From assembly GCA_963546405.1 (NCBI GenBank), contig CAUUNL010000001.1:87534-151533 (forward strand): a stretch of 64,000 nt of DNA, written 5' to 3'. The DNA is from Abiotrophia defectiva_A (GTDB taxonomy: Bacteria; Bacillota; Bacilli; Lactobacillales; Aerococcaceae). This document shows, piece after piece, positions 8,303 through 17,635 of the stretch. How positions within the stretch are numbered: the first letter of the stretch is position 1; every line of letters begins with the position of its first letter. The notes under the pieces were generated by a model. The model had not been told where the DNA came from. It did no database searches and worked only from the letters and a program-made list of their open reading frames with translations. A program made the position numbers and the translations under genes.

Positions 8303-9139
8303 ATGGAACCCATTCAAGCCAAAAGCCTAGAAATGGCCCAATACTTTGTTGACTTCTGCCAGAAGCATAATCTCCTATGCTACTTATGTGGTGGTGGCGC
8401 GATTGGGGCTTTACGTCATCAGGGCTTTATTCCCTGGGATGATGATTTAGACTTTTTTATGCCAAGGGAAGACTATGAACGTTTGGCTGAACTCTGGCCC
8501 AAAGAGGCGGATTCGCGCTATTTTCTGTCACGCTCTCATGAAGGCTTTGTCGACCGCAACCTCTTCATCACTATTCGTGACCGCCAGACAACTTGTCTTA
8601 AGCCCTATCAAGCTGACTTAGACTTGCCACATGGCTTGGCCTTAGATGTGTTGCCTTTGGATTATGCGCCAGCCTCTGCTTGGAAGCGTAAGATCCAGAA
8701 GGTCTGGGCCTTAATCTACTCGCTCTTTTGTGCTCAGACAGTGCCAGAAAAGCATGGGGGTCTCTTGGCCTGGGGCAGCCGAGTGCTACTGGGCCTAGTC
8801 CCAAGTTCTAAACTCCGCTATAAGATTTGGTCACTAGCTCATCGAAAGATGACTAAGACCAATCGACAAGAGGCGGCTTACCGCATTGAGTTGTGTTCTG
8901 GACCATATTATATGCGAAAACTCTATCCAATCGAGGCCTTTGATCAAGCTGTTTTCAAGTCTTTTGAAGGAACAAAAATGCCTATCCCAGTGGGTTATGA
9001 CGCCTATTTGACTGAGGCCTTTGGCGACTATATGACGCCACCACCTAGCCAGAACCAAAAGCCACATCATGATGCTTTATTGCTGGATTTAGAGCGACCT
9101 TATACGGATTATGACCTCAAGACAGGTCAGCTCAAGTAG
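8303..9139 (+). CDS. licD: LicD family phosphorylcholine transferase
   Basis: Transfers phosphocholine from CDP-choline to teichoic-acid sugars at the inner membrane face. The hallmark LicD motif GGGAIGALRHQGFIPWDDDLDFFMPR is complete near residues 31-56. Its Asp cluster is the presumed metal/nucleotide site. The gene is 278 residues long with a clear AAGGAGGGG ribosome binding site and is the third gene of the tarIJ unit. Only one licD is present here; pneumococci carry two, so a second may lie elsewhere. The exact acceptor residue cannot be read from sequence. Confidence 0.92.
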   Translation: MEPIQAKSLEMAQYFVDFCQKHNLLCYLCGGGAIGALRHQGFIPWDDDLDFFMPREDYERLAELWPKEADSRYFLSRSHEGFVDRNLFITIRDRQTTCLKPYQADLDLPHGLALDVLPLDYAPASAWKRKIQKVWALIYSLFCAQTVPEKHGGLLAWGSRVLLGLVPSSKLRYKIWSLAHRKMTKTNRQEAAYRIELCSGPYYMRKLYPIEAFDQAVFKSFEGTKMPIPVGYDAYLTEAFGDYMTPPPSQNQKPHHDALLLDLERPYTDYDLKTGQLK

Positions 9140-9187
9140 GAGAGGCTAGCTTGCTAGGCTACCGATTAAGTGAATTTTAGCCAAAAG

Positions 9188-9214
9188 AAGGCTGGCCAGA
9201 GGGTCAGCCTTTTT
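9188..9214 (+). terminator. Intrinsic terminator after licD
   Basis: 10-bp stem (AAGGCTGGCC / GGTCAGCCTT, one G-T pair) with an AGAG loop, followed by a T-run. Confidence 0.85.
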
Positions 9215-9233
9215 ATGAGAAAGGATGATGTGA

Positions 9234-10946
9234 GTGTTGCGCGATTTTTTTGCCTATTACAAGCCTTATAAGAAGCTCTTCATGATTGACTTTGGCTGCG
9301 CTGTAATTTCGGCTATGTTAGAGTTGATTTTTCCATTTGTTGTAAACCGAGTTATTGACACCATCTTACCAACAGGTCATTATCAGACGGTTATTTGGGT
9401 TTGTCTCTTGTTGCTTGCCTTCTATCTCTTCAACATGGTGATGAAGTACATTGTCGTCTATCTGGGGCATAAGTTGGGGATTACCATTGAGACCGACATG
9501 CGGCGCCAACTCTTCCAATACTTCCAAAGACAGTCTTTTGAGTATTTCGATAATAAGCAGACAGGGGAGCTCATGTCGCGACTAACCAGTGACTTGTTCG
9601 AAATCGGAGAGCTAGCCCATCATGGTCCTGAAGACTTATTCATTACCCTGATGAGTTTGGTGGGAGCTTTTTGGCTCATGCTACAAGTCCATGTGCAATT
9701 AGCCATTGGGACAGTGATTCTGGTGCCAATCTTGGGAGTTGCGTTAGCTATCTTCAATAAGAAGATGGGACGTATTAATAGCCAAGTCTATCGTCAACTG
9801 GGAGAATTTAACGCCGGCTTATCTAATAGCCTCAGTGGTATCCGAGTAGTCAAGGCATTCGCTAATGAGGCTCACGAAGAAGCGCGTTTTGAAGGTCTGA
9901 TTCAAGACTATCGCGAGAATAAACTTAAATTCTACCAAACCATGGCGGCATCAAGCGCCTTTAACTATGTCTTGATGCGCATTATTACCTTAATTGCCTT
10001 AGTCTCAGGGGCTTATTTCACCCTCAAAGGGGAGCTAACGACAGGTCAATTAGTAGGTTTCGTCCTATTAGCTAATACCTTTGTTAAGCCGATTGAAAGT
10101 ATTAATATCATGATTGAGACTTATCCTAAGGGTTTTGCCGGCTTCAAACGTTTTAGACAGGAATTAGCTAAACCGGTCACGGTTCAGGACCTAGCTGATG
10201 CCAAGACTGCACCGCACTTCCAAGGTCAAATTGAATATCGTGATGTGGAGCTTGCCTATGATCCAGGACGTCCTGTTATTTCGCAATTGAACCTGTCCAT
10301 TGCCCCTGGAGAGAGTGTGGCTTTAGTCGGCCCAAGTGGGGCAGGTAAGTCCAGTATGGTTAATCTCTTGCCGCGTTTTTATGATGTCACGTCGGGCCAA
10401 GTCTTAATCGATGGTAAGGACATTCGGGAATATACCTTGGCATCACTTAGACAACAGATTGGGATTGTTCAACAGGATGTTTTCTTGTTCGATGGGACCA
10501 TTCGGGAGAATGTCCTCTATGGTCGTTTGGATGCCAGTGAGGCTGAGGTGGAAGAGGCCATTCGCGCGGCTAAGCTAGATCAAGTCATCGAGCAATTACC
10601 TGATGGATTGGACACCGCCATTGGGGAACGTGGTGTACGCTTGTCTGGTGGGCAGAAACAACGCCTATCGATTGCGAGAATATTCTTGAAGAATCCTTCT
10701 ATTCTTATCTTAGATGAGGCAACTAGCGCCTTAGATACGCAAACCGAACAGTATATCCAACAGTCCTTTGATCAATTAACTAAAGGACGGACCAGTCTTA
10801 TTATTGCCCATCGCTTAGCCACCATTCAGCATGTGGATCGCATCGTGGTAGTAACTGAGGCGGGGGTGGTAGAATCCGGTAGCCACCAGGAACTATTGGC
10901 TTTAGATGGTCATTATGCGGCCCTCTATCGGGCCCAGTTCGCCTAG
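9234..10946 (+). CDS. ABC exporter, fused membrane and ATPase domains
   Basis: Type IV ABC exporter half-transporter of 570 residues. Six transmembrane helices occupy residues 1 to about 310. The ATPase has Walker A GPSGAGKS at about 366, signature LSGGQ at about 470, Walker B ILILDEATSALD at about 492 and the H-loop AHR. It resembles the MsbA/LmrA-like multidrug or lipid exporter group and would work as a homodimer, since no partner half is adjacent. The start is GTG at 9234; an ATG-ATG-TGA mini frame just before it is the only other start candidate. The substrate is unknown. It stands between a terminator and its own downstream promoter, so it is likely monocistronic. Confidence 0.88.
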   Translation: MLRDFFAYYKPYKKLFMIDFGCAVISAMLELIFPFVVNRVIDTILPTGHYQTVIWVCLLLLAFYLFNMVMKYIVVYLGHKLGITIETDMRRQLFQYFQRQSFEYFDNKQTGELMSRLTSDLFEIGELAHHGPEDLFITLMSLVGAFWLMLQVHVQLAIGTVILVPILGVALAIFNKKMGRINSQVYRQLGEFNAGLSNSLSGIRVVKAFANEAHEEARFEGLIQDYRENKLKFYQTMAASSAFNYVLMRIITLIALVSGAYFTLKGELTTGQLVGFVLLANTFVKPIESINIMIETYPKGFAGFKRFRQELAKPVTVQDLADAKTAPHFQGQIEYRDVELAYDPGRPVISQLNLSIAPGESVALVGPSGAGKSSMVNLLPRFYDVTSGQVLIDGKDIREYTLASLRQQIGIVQQDVFLFDGTIRENVLYGRLDASEAEVEEAIRAAKLDQVIEQLPDGLDTAIGERGVRLSGGQKQRLSIARIFLKNPSILILDEATSALDTQTEQYIQQSFDQLTKGRTSLIIAHRLATIQHVDRIVVVTEAGVVESGSHQELLALDGHYAALYRAQFA

Positions 10947-10956
10947 CTAATAGGGC

Positions 10957-10986
10957 TTAGACTTAGTCAGCCAAATTTGCTATAAT
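10957..10986 (+). promoter_or_regulatory. Promoter of the uup-type ABC-F gene
   Basis: TTAGAC, an 18-nt spacer, then TATAAT, with an extended TGC. The gene starts about 30 nt downstream. Confidence 0.65.
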
Positions 10987-11015
10987 AAACAGAGTTACAA
11001 TGAGGGAATGATGAC

Positions 11016-12890
11016 ATGAAGACCTTAGCAGTCACAGGATTAGAGAAAACCTATGGAACCAAAACCTTGCTGGCAGGCATCGACTTTGCCATTCGGACAG
11101 GGGATCGTATTGGCTTGATTGGACCTAACGGGACCGGAAAGAGTTCCTTCTTGAAGGTGTTGGCTGATCAGACCGACTATGACCAAGGGACTATTGACAA
11201 GCCAAAGGATTATCGTATTGCCTATTTGGCGCAGAATCCTGAGTTAGATCCTAACCAGACAATTTTAGATACGGTCTTTGCAGGAGATACGCCAGAATTG
11301 AAGCTCTTGCATGATTATGAGGCGGCCAATCTTGCCTTACTATCAGATCCTGATAATGGCAAGCTTCAGGAAGCCTTTCAATCTATCACAGAAGCAATGA
11401 ATCAGGCAGATGCTTGGCAGATTGAAGTCAAAGCTAAGACCGTCCTGACTCAATTAGGCCTTGTCAATCTCAAGCAACGAGTGGGAGAGTGTTCAGGTGG
11501 GGAACAGAAAAGAATTGGCATTGCCCAAGTACTCATCGCTGAGCCAGATTTGCTTATCTTAGATGAGCCGACTAACCATTTAGATGTCAATTCTGTGCAA
11601 TGGCTGGAAAAATACCTTGCTTCCTACAAGGGTGCGCTACTCTTGGTCACCCATGATCGCTATTTCTTGGAGCGGACCGTTAATAAGATTGTCGAGTTAA
11701 GACACGGTCGTTTCCGCGAGTATAGTGGCAACTACCAAGCTTATTTAGAGAAGAAGGCGACTGAACTCGCGCTTGAAGAAAGAATGCAAGACAAGCAGGA
11801 CAAGCTCTATCAAGCTGAATTAGCTTGGATGCGAAAGGGCGCCAAGGCTAGAACAACCAAGCAACAGGCACGAATCGAGCGATTTGACCAATTAAAGGAA
11901 GACATTGCTGCGCGTCAGGATAGCCTAGAGGCCTCTGGTTTTGAATTTGATCAACAACGAATCGGTAACCAGGTTATTGAGTTGGAGCAGGCACGGATTG
12001 AAGTGGGGCAGCAAGTTGTCATCCAAGACTATACTAAGCACTTCACCAAAGGCGAACGTATTGGGCTGATTGGTGCCAATGGGGTCGGTAAGACTACATT
12101 TCTTAATACCCTCGCAGGCTATCATGACTTAGCGGCTGGGACATTGAAGCTAGGCCAGACTGTCCGCTTAGCCTACTACCGCCAATTAGATCAAGATTTG
12201 CCGGGAGACATGCGGATTTTAGCTTATCTGACGCAAATCGCCGATAACTTTGTCAGTCCTGATGGCCGCACCAAAAGTGCTGCTCAGATGCTAGAACAAT
12301 TTAATTTTCCTCGGGTTAGTCATGGCTCCACCATTTCCAGCCTGTCAGGAGGAGAAAAACGTCGGTTATATTTATTATCGCTCTTGATTCAGGAACCCAA
12401 CGTCCTCTTCTTAGACGAGCCGACTAACGACCTAGATATTGATACCCTAACTGTCTTAGAGGATTATTTAAGCCAATTTGAAGGACTTGTCGTCGTGGTG
12501 TCTCACGATCGTTATTTCTTAGATAAGACAGTAGACCAGTACCTGATTTTAGAGGGGCAAGGGGCTTATACCACTTATTGGGGTAGTTATTCTGACTACC
12601 TTGCCAAGGAGCAGACAGTCCCTGAAAAGGAAAAGTTGGCTCCTGCCCCAAGCATTAAACCAAAACGTGAACAGAAAAAGTTAAGCTATGAAGAGAAGAA
12701 GGAATGGGCAGGTATTGAAACAGCGATTGAAGACGCTGAGAACCGCCTTAATCAGATTCAGGAAGACATGGAAGCCAACAGTCAAGATGCTGGCCAATTA
12801 ATGAGTCTTCAAGCAGAATTAGAAGCGACTGAAGCCCATCTCTACTATCTCTATGAACGATATGACTATCTAAGTGAATTGGCGCCATAG
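11016..12890 (+). CDS. uup: ABC-F ATPase, Uup type
   Basis: Soluble ABC-F protein with two ATPase domains and no membrane part; family members act at the ribosome E site. First Walker A GPNGTGKS near residue 36 and second GANGVGKT near 352. Signatures are CSGGEQ and LSGGEK, with Walker B LLILDEPTNHLD and VLFLDEPTNDLD. The P-site interaction linker is rich in Arg/Lys (RKGAKARTTKQQARI). A C-terminal coiled coil (about 557-624) is the Uup-like feature that separates it from EttA. No close match to antibiotic-resistance ABC-F sequences is obvious, but this cannot be excluded from sequence reading alone. Confidence 0.88.
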   Translation: MKTLAVTGLEKTYGTKTLLAGIDFAIRTGDRIGLIGPNGTGKSSFLKVLADQTDYDQGTIDKPKDYRIAYLAQNPELDPNQTILDTVFAGDTPELKLLHDYEAANLALLSDPDNGKLQEAFQSITEAMNQADAWQIEVKAKTVLTQLGLVNLKQRVGECSGGEQKRIGIAQVLIAEPDLLILDEPTNHLDVNSVQWLEKYLASYKGALLLVTHDRYFLERTVNKIVELRHGRFREYSGNYQAYLEKKATELALEERMQDKQDKLYQAELAWMRKGAKARTTKQQARIERFDQLKEDIAARQDSLEASGFEFDQQRIGNQVIELEQARIEVGQQVVIQDYTKHFTKGERIGLIGANGVGKTTFLNTLAGYHDLAAGTLKLGQTVRLAYYRQLDQDLPGDMRILAYLTQIADNFVSPDGRTKSAAQMLEQFNFPRVSHGSTISSLSGGEKRRLYLLSLLIQEPNVLFLDEPTNDLDIDTLTVLEDYLSQFEGLVVVVSHDRYFLDKTVDQYLILEGQGAYTTYWGSYSDYLAKEQTVPEKEKLAPAPSIKPKREQKKLSYEEKKEWAGIETAIEDAENRLNQIQEDMEANSQDAGQLMSLQAELEATEAHLYYLYERYDYLSELAP

Positions 12891-12927
12891 GCGCTGTAAG
12901 TAAAGAAGGCAAGCAAAGGAGAAGCAT

Positions 12928-13869
12928 ATGCAACAATATCAAGAATTAGTCAGAAAAATCCTAGCAGAAGGTCATGTCAAAACTGATCGTACTGGGGTTG
13001 GGACCAAGAGTATTTTTGGTTATCAGATGCGTTTTGATTTGAGCAAAGGGTTTCCTATGGTAACGACCAAACGCGTACCCTTTGGCTTGATTAAGAGCGA
13101 ATTACTCTGGTTTTTACGTGGCGATACCAATGTCCGTTACCTACTAGAACACAACAATCACATTTGGGACGAGTGGGCCTTCAAACGCTATGTGGAGTCT
13201 CCTGACTATCATGGCCCTGATATGACTGATTTTGGCTTGCGGGCAGTAGCTGATCCAGACTTTAATGAAATCTATCAACAAGAATTGGCTACTTTTAATG
13301 AGCGTGTCTTGACTGACGATGACTTTGCTGAACGCTATGGTAATTTAGGTAATGTCTACGGCGCTCAATGGCGTTCATGGCCTCTGCGAAATGGTGAGAC
13401 TTTGGACCAAATTAGCCAGCTCATTGATATGATTAAGCATTCGCCTGATTCGAGACGCCTGATTGTGTCAGCCTGGAACCCTGAGGATGTGCCTAGCATG
13501 GCCCTGCCACCTTGCCATACACTCTTCCAATTCTATGTGCATGACGGTAAGTTATCCTGCCAGCTCTACCAGCGCAGTGCAGATGTCTTCTTAGGTGTGC
13601 CTTTTAACATTGCTTCCTATGCGCTCTTAACTCATTTGATTGCCAAAGAATGTGGTCTAGAGGTAGGGGAATTTGTGCATACCTTAGGGGATGCCCATCT
13701 CTACCTCAATCATTTGGAGGCGGCTGAGACACTCTTAAGCAGAGAGCCTAAGCCTCTGCCACAATTGGAAATTGATGATTTCGAGCAATTTGATCAAGTC
13801 TCTACTGACCAAATTCGGTTACAAGCTTATGAGCCTTGGCCAACTATCAAGGCGCCGATTGCCGTCTAA
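12928..13869 (+). CDS. thyA: Thymidylate synthase
   Basis: Converts dUMP and methylene-tetrahydrofolate to dTMP. The catalytic cysteine lies in MALPPCHTLFQFY (Cys196), and the dUMP-binding Arg pair (DSRRLIVSAWNP) and the QRSADVFLGVPFNIASYA folate motif are present. The length of 313 residues is the longer bacterial form, with an insert around residues 85-140. AAAGGAGAAG precedes the ATG. folA follows after 29 bp, giving the usual thyA-folA pair in which dihydrofolate made by ThyA is recycled. Confidence 0.97.
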   Translation: MQQYQELVRKILAEGHVKTDRTGVGTKSIFGYQMRFDLSKGFPMVTTKRVPFGLIKSELLWFLRGDTNVRYLLEHNNHIWDEWAFKRYVESPDYHGPDMTDFGLRAVADPDFNEIYQQELATFNERVLTDDDFAERYGNLGNVYGAQWRSWPLRNGETLDQISQLIDMIKHSPDSRRLIVSAWNPEDVPSMALPPCHTLFQFYVHDGKLSCQLYQRSADVFLGVPFNIASYALLTHLIAKECGLEVGEFVHTLGDAHLYLNHLEAAETLLSREPKPLPQLEIDDFEQFDQVSTDQIRLQAYEPWPTIKAPIAV

Positions 13870-13898
13870 AAAACTGCTTAGAAAGGAAGAAAAACACC

Positions 13899-14408
13899 AT
13901 GCTGACGCTTGTATATGCCCAAGACCAAGCAGGCGGTATTGGCTATCAAAATCAACTGCCCTGGCACTTGCCCAATGACCTCAAGTTTTTTAAGCAAGTG
14001 ACACTCGGCCATGCTATTCTGATGGGGCGCAAGACCTTTGAATCCATGGGCTGTCGCCTCCTTCCTGGCCGGACAAGTTACGTCTTGACTCGCCAAGAAG
14101 ACTATAAGTCTGAAATAGAAGGCCTGCACCGAGTCCATGACTTAGAAACAATCAAAGCCTTGGCGCAAGATCAAGAAGTCATGGTTATTGGGGGAGCCGA
14201 GATTTTTGCTGCCTTATTACCTTTAGCAGACCGAGTGATTCGGACGCAGATTAAAGTAACTTTTCCGGCTGATACTTTTGTCGCTGATCTAGATCAAGAC
14301 CAGTGGCAATGTGTAGAAATTAAAGAAGGACTGGTTGATGATAAAAATCACTATGCTCACCAATTTGAATGGTGGGTCCGTCGCTCCAAGGAGGGAAAAT
14401 CATGCTAG
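13899..14408 (+). CDS. folA: Dihydrofolate reductase
   Basis: Regenerates tetrahydrofolate from the dihydrofolate produced by ThyA, and is the trimethoprim target. It starts MLTLVYAQDQAGGIGYQNQL, then shows the conserved LPWHLPNDLKFFK, MGRKTFESMG and IGGAEIFAALLPLADR. It is 169 residues long. The ATG at 13899 sits behind GAAAGGAAG; the upstream in-frame codons overlap thyA. Its last codons overlap the start of pip by 7 nt, so the two are translationally coupled. Confidence 0.96.
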   Translation: MLTLVYAQDQAGGIGYQNQLPWHLPNDLKFFKQVTLGHAILMGRKTFESMGCRLLPGRTSYVLTRQEDYKSEIEGLHRVHDLETIKALAQDQEVMVIGGAEIFAALLPLADRVIRTQIKVTFPADTFVADLDQDQWQCVEIKEGLVDDKNHYAHQFEWWVRRSKEGKSC

Positions 14409-15352
14409 GTTATCTTAATACACCAGTTTTTGCCAGCCATCATATTCCAGTTGGTTCTGGACATACCTTATATGTGGAAGAAGCAGGCAAGCCTCAAGGT
14501 TGTCCAGTAGTCTTCTTACACGGTGGTCCCGGTGGACAGGTTGGGGAGGTATCTCGACGTTTCTTCGACCCTGAATTTTATCGGATTATTCTAGTTGATC
14601 AACGTGGGTGTGGCAAAAGTCAGCCCTTCCTCTCGCTAGAAGCAAATACCGTCTTAGATAGCGTGGCGGATTTAGAGATTATTAGGCAGACACTCAACAT
14701 AGAGGACTGGCATGTATTTGGTGGTAGCTATGGCTCGACCTTGGCTTTGACCTATGCCATTCATCATGCAGAGCGGGTTAAGAGCTTGATACTGCGCGGA
14801 ATTTTCTTGGGGCGCCAAGAAGATTCTGATTGGCTCTTCCAGTTTGGCGCTAGCGAGTTCTACCCAGAAGCCTTCGCCTTGTTTAGAGATTTTATCCCCC
14901 AAGAGGAACAAGCTGATTTAGTAGCAGCCTACTATCGCCGGATGATTGGGGAAAGTCAGGACCTGGCAGAAGAAGCCATGAAACGTTGGAGCGCTTGGGA
15001 AGGATCTGTTATTACGCTACGGCCAAATTTCCCTGACCCAGATGCAGAACTAGCACCAGTTGACCGCTCGCTCGGCCTGCTAGAAGCCCATTATTTTGCT
15101 AACAAGATGTTCTGGGGAGAGGACAACTATATCCTCAATCGTGCCCATTTACTCAAAGATATTCCTATGTCAATTTTCCATGGCCGATATGATGTCGATT
15201 GTCGTCCGAGTGGGGCCTATGCCTTAGCCCAGGCTTGTCCTCATGCTAAGTTCCAAATTGTCGAAGAAGCAGGCCATTCACCTCAGGATGCGCCACTTTT
15301 TGAGGCTTTACTAGGGGCAATGGAAGCTATTAAACAAGACCAAATGTCATAG
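14402..15352 (+). CDS. pip: Proline iminopeptidase (alpha/beta hydrolase)
   Basis: Cytosolic exopeptidase releasing N-terminal proline from peptides, MEROPS family S33. The oxyanion element HGGPGG, the nucleophile elbow GGSYGS (Ser109), the acid in YDVDCRP and the His in EEAGHSP are all present. It is 316 residues long. The ATG at 14402 follows AAGGAGGG and overlaps the folA stop. Peptide scavenging suits an amino-acid-auxotrophic lactic acid bacterium. Other S33 specificities are possible. Confidence 0.88.
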   Translation: MLGYLNTPVFASHHIPVGSGHTLYVEEAGKPQGCPVVFLHGGPGGQVGEVSRRFFDPEFYRIILVDQRGCGKSQPFLSLEANTVLDSVADLEIIRQTLNIEDWHVFGGSYGSTLALTYAIHHAERVKSLILRGIFLGRQEDSDWLFQFGASEFYPEAFALFRDFIPQEEQADLVAAYYRRMIGESQDLAEEAMKRWSAWEGSVITLRPNFPDPDAELAPVDRSLGLLEAHYFANKMFWGEDNYILNRAHLLKDIPMSIFHGRYDVDCRPSGAYALAQACPHAKFQIVEEAGHSPQDAPLFEALLGAMEAIKQDQMS

Positions 15353-15358
15353 AGAGTT

Positions 15359-15388
15359 AAACGACCTTATAACAGGTCGTTTTTTTGT
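15359..15388 (+). terminator. Intrinsic terminator of thyA-folA-pip
   Basis: 9-bp perfect stem (AAACGACCT / AGGTCGTTT) with a TATAAC loop and a T-run. Confidence 0.9.
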
Positions 15389-15452
15389 ATTAGCGAATCT
15401 ATCGTTCGACATTATAACAAGTAATTCCTTAGTAGAACTAATTCTCTTTTAT

Positions 15453-15481
15453 TTAGAAAGGGTATTCTTTCTTGCTACAAT
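15453..15481 (+). promoter_or_regulatory. Promoter of the efe-tat operon
   Basis: TTAGAA, a 17-nt spacer, then TACAAT with an extended TGC. A second possible -10 (TATGAT) lies 10 bp downstream. No clear Fur, PerR or DtxR operator was recognised around it. Confidence 0.6.
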
Positions 15482-15531
15482 AGGGTATGATAGTCTTATC
15501 AAGAAATCTATCGACAAAGGCGGGAAGGTAA

Positions 15532-16404
15532 ATGAAAAAGAATTGGAAGAAGTTAGCAGTCCTCACTCTATTAGGAGCTCAAGTGGCTACTGTTTCATTA
15601 ACTAGCTATTCTGTATTAGCTGAGGAGTCAAGCTCTGCTCAATCAGTAGATTTAAGTGCTGAAACTGAGACTTACAAGAAGTTTGTAAGCACAGAGATTG
15701 ATCAGCTTCTAAAAGATACGGAAAACTTTGCTAAGCTAATCCAAGATGGCAAGTTAGATGAAGCTAAGAAAGTTTATCCTCTGATTCGTAAATCTTATGA
15801 GCGTTCAGAACCTATTGCTGAGCTTTTTGCAGAATCTGATGTTAAGATTGACTACCGTCTAGCAGACTATGTAGAAGACAATCAAACCGAAGAAGGCTGG
15901 TCTGGATTCCACAAAATTGAACAGATTCTGTGGGAAGAGGGCAAGACCGAGCCTGCAGTCTCCTATGCTAAGCAGCTAGTAGATGACATTAAGGAGCTTA
16001 AGGCCAAAGTCGCGACAGTTGAGGTAACTCCTGAAAACATGTTGACAGGCGCTGTAGACTTACTGAATGAAGTGGCAACTAGCAAGATTACTGGTGAAGA
16101 GGAAATCTATTCCCATACAGACCTCTATGATTTTGAAGCGAATATTGCGGGAGCAGAGAAAATCTTTAACATCTTTAAGGACAAAATTTCTGCCAAGGAT
16201 CCTGAATTGGCCAAAAACCTAACCGAAAAATTCAAGGCAGTCAATGATCTCTTGGCTAGCCACAAAGTGGATGCCGACCATTACAAACTCTACACAGAAT
16301 TAAACGAGAAAGAAACCAAAGCCCTAGCTGAAGCGGTTACTAAGTTAGGGGAACCCCTATCGCAAATGGCCGTTATCTTGGAGGCTGATGAAAGTGGTCG
16401 CTAA
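15532..16404 (+). CDS. efeM: EfeM/EfeO-like imelysin (M75) iron-uptake protein
   Basis: Extracytoplasmic component of an Efe-type ferrous iron (or heme-iron) uptake system. A signal peptide of about 30 residues ends VLA-EES, with no lipobox cysteine. The mature protein is a single M75 imelysin-like domain with the HxxE metal motif in GFHKIE (His127, Glu130). The N-terminal cupredoxin domain of longer EfeO proteins is missing, so it is the short EfeM form (290 residues). First gene of the efeM-efeB-efeU-tatC-tatA unit; its end overlaps efeB. Confidence 0.9.
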   Translation: MKKNWKKLAVLTLLGAQVATVSLTSYSVLAEESSSAQSVDLSAETETYKKFVSTEIDQLLKDTENFAKLIQDGKLDEAKKVYPLIRKSYERSEPIAELFAESDVKIDYRLADYVEDNQTEEGWSGFHKIEQILWEEGKTEPAVSYAKQLVDDIKELKAKVATVEVTPENMLTGAVDLLNEVATSKITGEEEIYSHTDLYDFEANIAGAEKIFNIFKDKISAKDPELAKNLTEKFKAVNDLLASHKVDADHYKLYTELNEKETKALAEAVTKLGEPLSQMAVILEADESGR

Positions 16405-17635
16405 ATCAGACGAAAAATGGTATGACAAACCCATTTCCCGTCGCGATTTTATTAAGAAGGCGGGCATGATGGGGGCAGGAGCCATGATGGCTCCGAGCAT
16501 CATGAAATTACTTTTTGGTGGGACTTTACCCAAGGATGCTCTAGCCCAAGAAGATGCCAACCAAGCCATTCCATTTTATGGTAAGCGTCAGTCAGGCATC
16601 ACCACACCCATTCAGCGTCAGGTCTATTTTGCTGTCTTGGATTTGGCGACGGAAGATTTGGAGGCGATTCGTGGTATTTTCAAGTCTTGGACAACTTATA
16701 TTGCTCGCATGATGCAGGGTGAGCTGGTCGAGGCTTATAAATCGAATACCATGCTACCTCCCACCGATACTGGTGAGGCTGTTGGTATGGGGACTGAGCG
16801 CCTTACCATTACGGTTGGGGTCAGTCCGAGTTTCTTAGACAAGCTCAAACTAACAAGCAAAAAATTGCCTGAGCTTGAGGATTTACCTAAGTTTGCCCGG
16901 GACCAATTGCAAGAAGACTTCACTGGTGGGGATATTTGTATCCAGGCTTGTGCAGAAGATGCCCAGGTGGCCTTTCATGCGGTTCGTAATTTGCTACGCA
17001 AGGGACGAGAACACCTGACCCTTAAATGGAGCCAGACAGGCTACGCCGCGATTACCAGCCAGGGCTCTACCCCTCGTAATCTTTTTGGCTTTAAGGATGG
17101 AACCGCTAATGTGACCAGTCAAGATGATTTTGACCGTGTTATTTGGTGTGACCAAGACAATTGGATGAAAAATGGGACTTACCTGATTGTGCGACGTGTC
17201 CAAATGCACCTTGAGACCTGGGATCGTACTAGTCTAAAGGAACAAGAGAATACCTTTGGTCGTCATCGCGACAGTGGGGCGCCTCTTGGGGCAGTTGATG
17301 AATTTGATCCGGTGGATCTGGAACTCAAAGATGACAAGGGCAACCTTGTGATTCCAGAAGATTGCCATGTCCGGCTAGCTAAAGAAGTGGGGGAAGAAAT
17401 ATACCGCAGAGCCTTTTCTTATGCTAACGGTATTGATCCGCGTACAGGGCAATTTGATGCGGGCCTGCTCTTTATTTCCTTCCAAAAGGATCCCCAACAA
17501 TTCATTAAGGTCCAGAAGAATCTAGGGACCAAGGACAAATTAAATGAATACATTACCCATGTAGGGAGTGGCCTCTTTGCTATCCTACCGGGAGTAGAAG
17601 AGGGTGGCTATCTTGGTCAAAGCCTATTTGAATAG
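16388..17635 (+). CDS. efeB: Dyp-type peroxidase EfeB, Tat substrate
   Basis: Heme peroxidase of the DyP family; in Efe systems it oxidises iron or handles heme outside the membrane. A twin-arginine signal is obvious: SRRDFIKKAG at residues 17-26, followed by a hydrophobic stretch and ALAQ cleavage. Conserved parts are GFKDGT (distal Asp237) and CHVRLA (probable proximal His). It is 415 residues long and overlaps efeM by 17 nt. A GTG at 16394 is better spaced from the GGAGG at 16380 than the ATG at 16388, so the true start may be two codons later. The tatC and tatA genes downstream presumably export it. Confidence 0.94.
   Translation: MKVVAKSDEKWYDKPISRRDFIKKAGMMGAGAMMAPSIMKLLFGGTLPKDALAQEDANQAIPFYGKRQSGITTPIQRQVYFAVLDLATEDLEAIRGIFKSWTTYIARMMQGELVEAYKSNTMLPPTDTGEAVGMGTERLTITVGVSPSFLDKLKLTSKKLPELEDLPKFARDQLQEDFTGGDICIQACAEDAQVAFHAVRNLLRKGREHLTLKWSQTGYAAITSQGSTPRNLFGFKDGTANVTSQDDFDRVIWCDQDNWMKNGTYLIVRRVQMHLETWDRTSLKEQENTFGRHRDSGAPLGAVDEFDPVDLELKDDKGNLVIPEDCHVRLAKEVGEEIYRRAFSYANGIDPRTGQFDAGLLFISFQKDPQQFIKVQKNLGTKDKLNEYITHVGSGLFAILPGVEEGGYLGQSLFE

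Noticed and set aside
15415..15452. Possible PerR or Fur box upstream of efeM (TTATAACAAGTAATT)
   Set aside because: Only about nine of fourteen positions fit the PerR consensus and the symmetry is poor.
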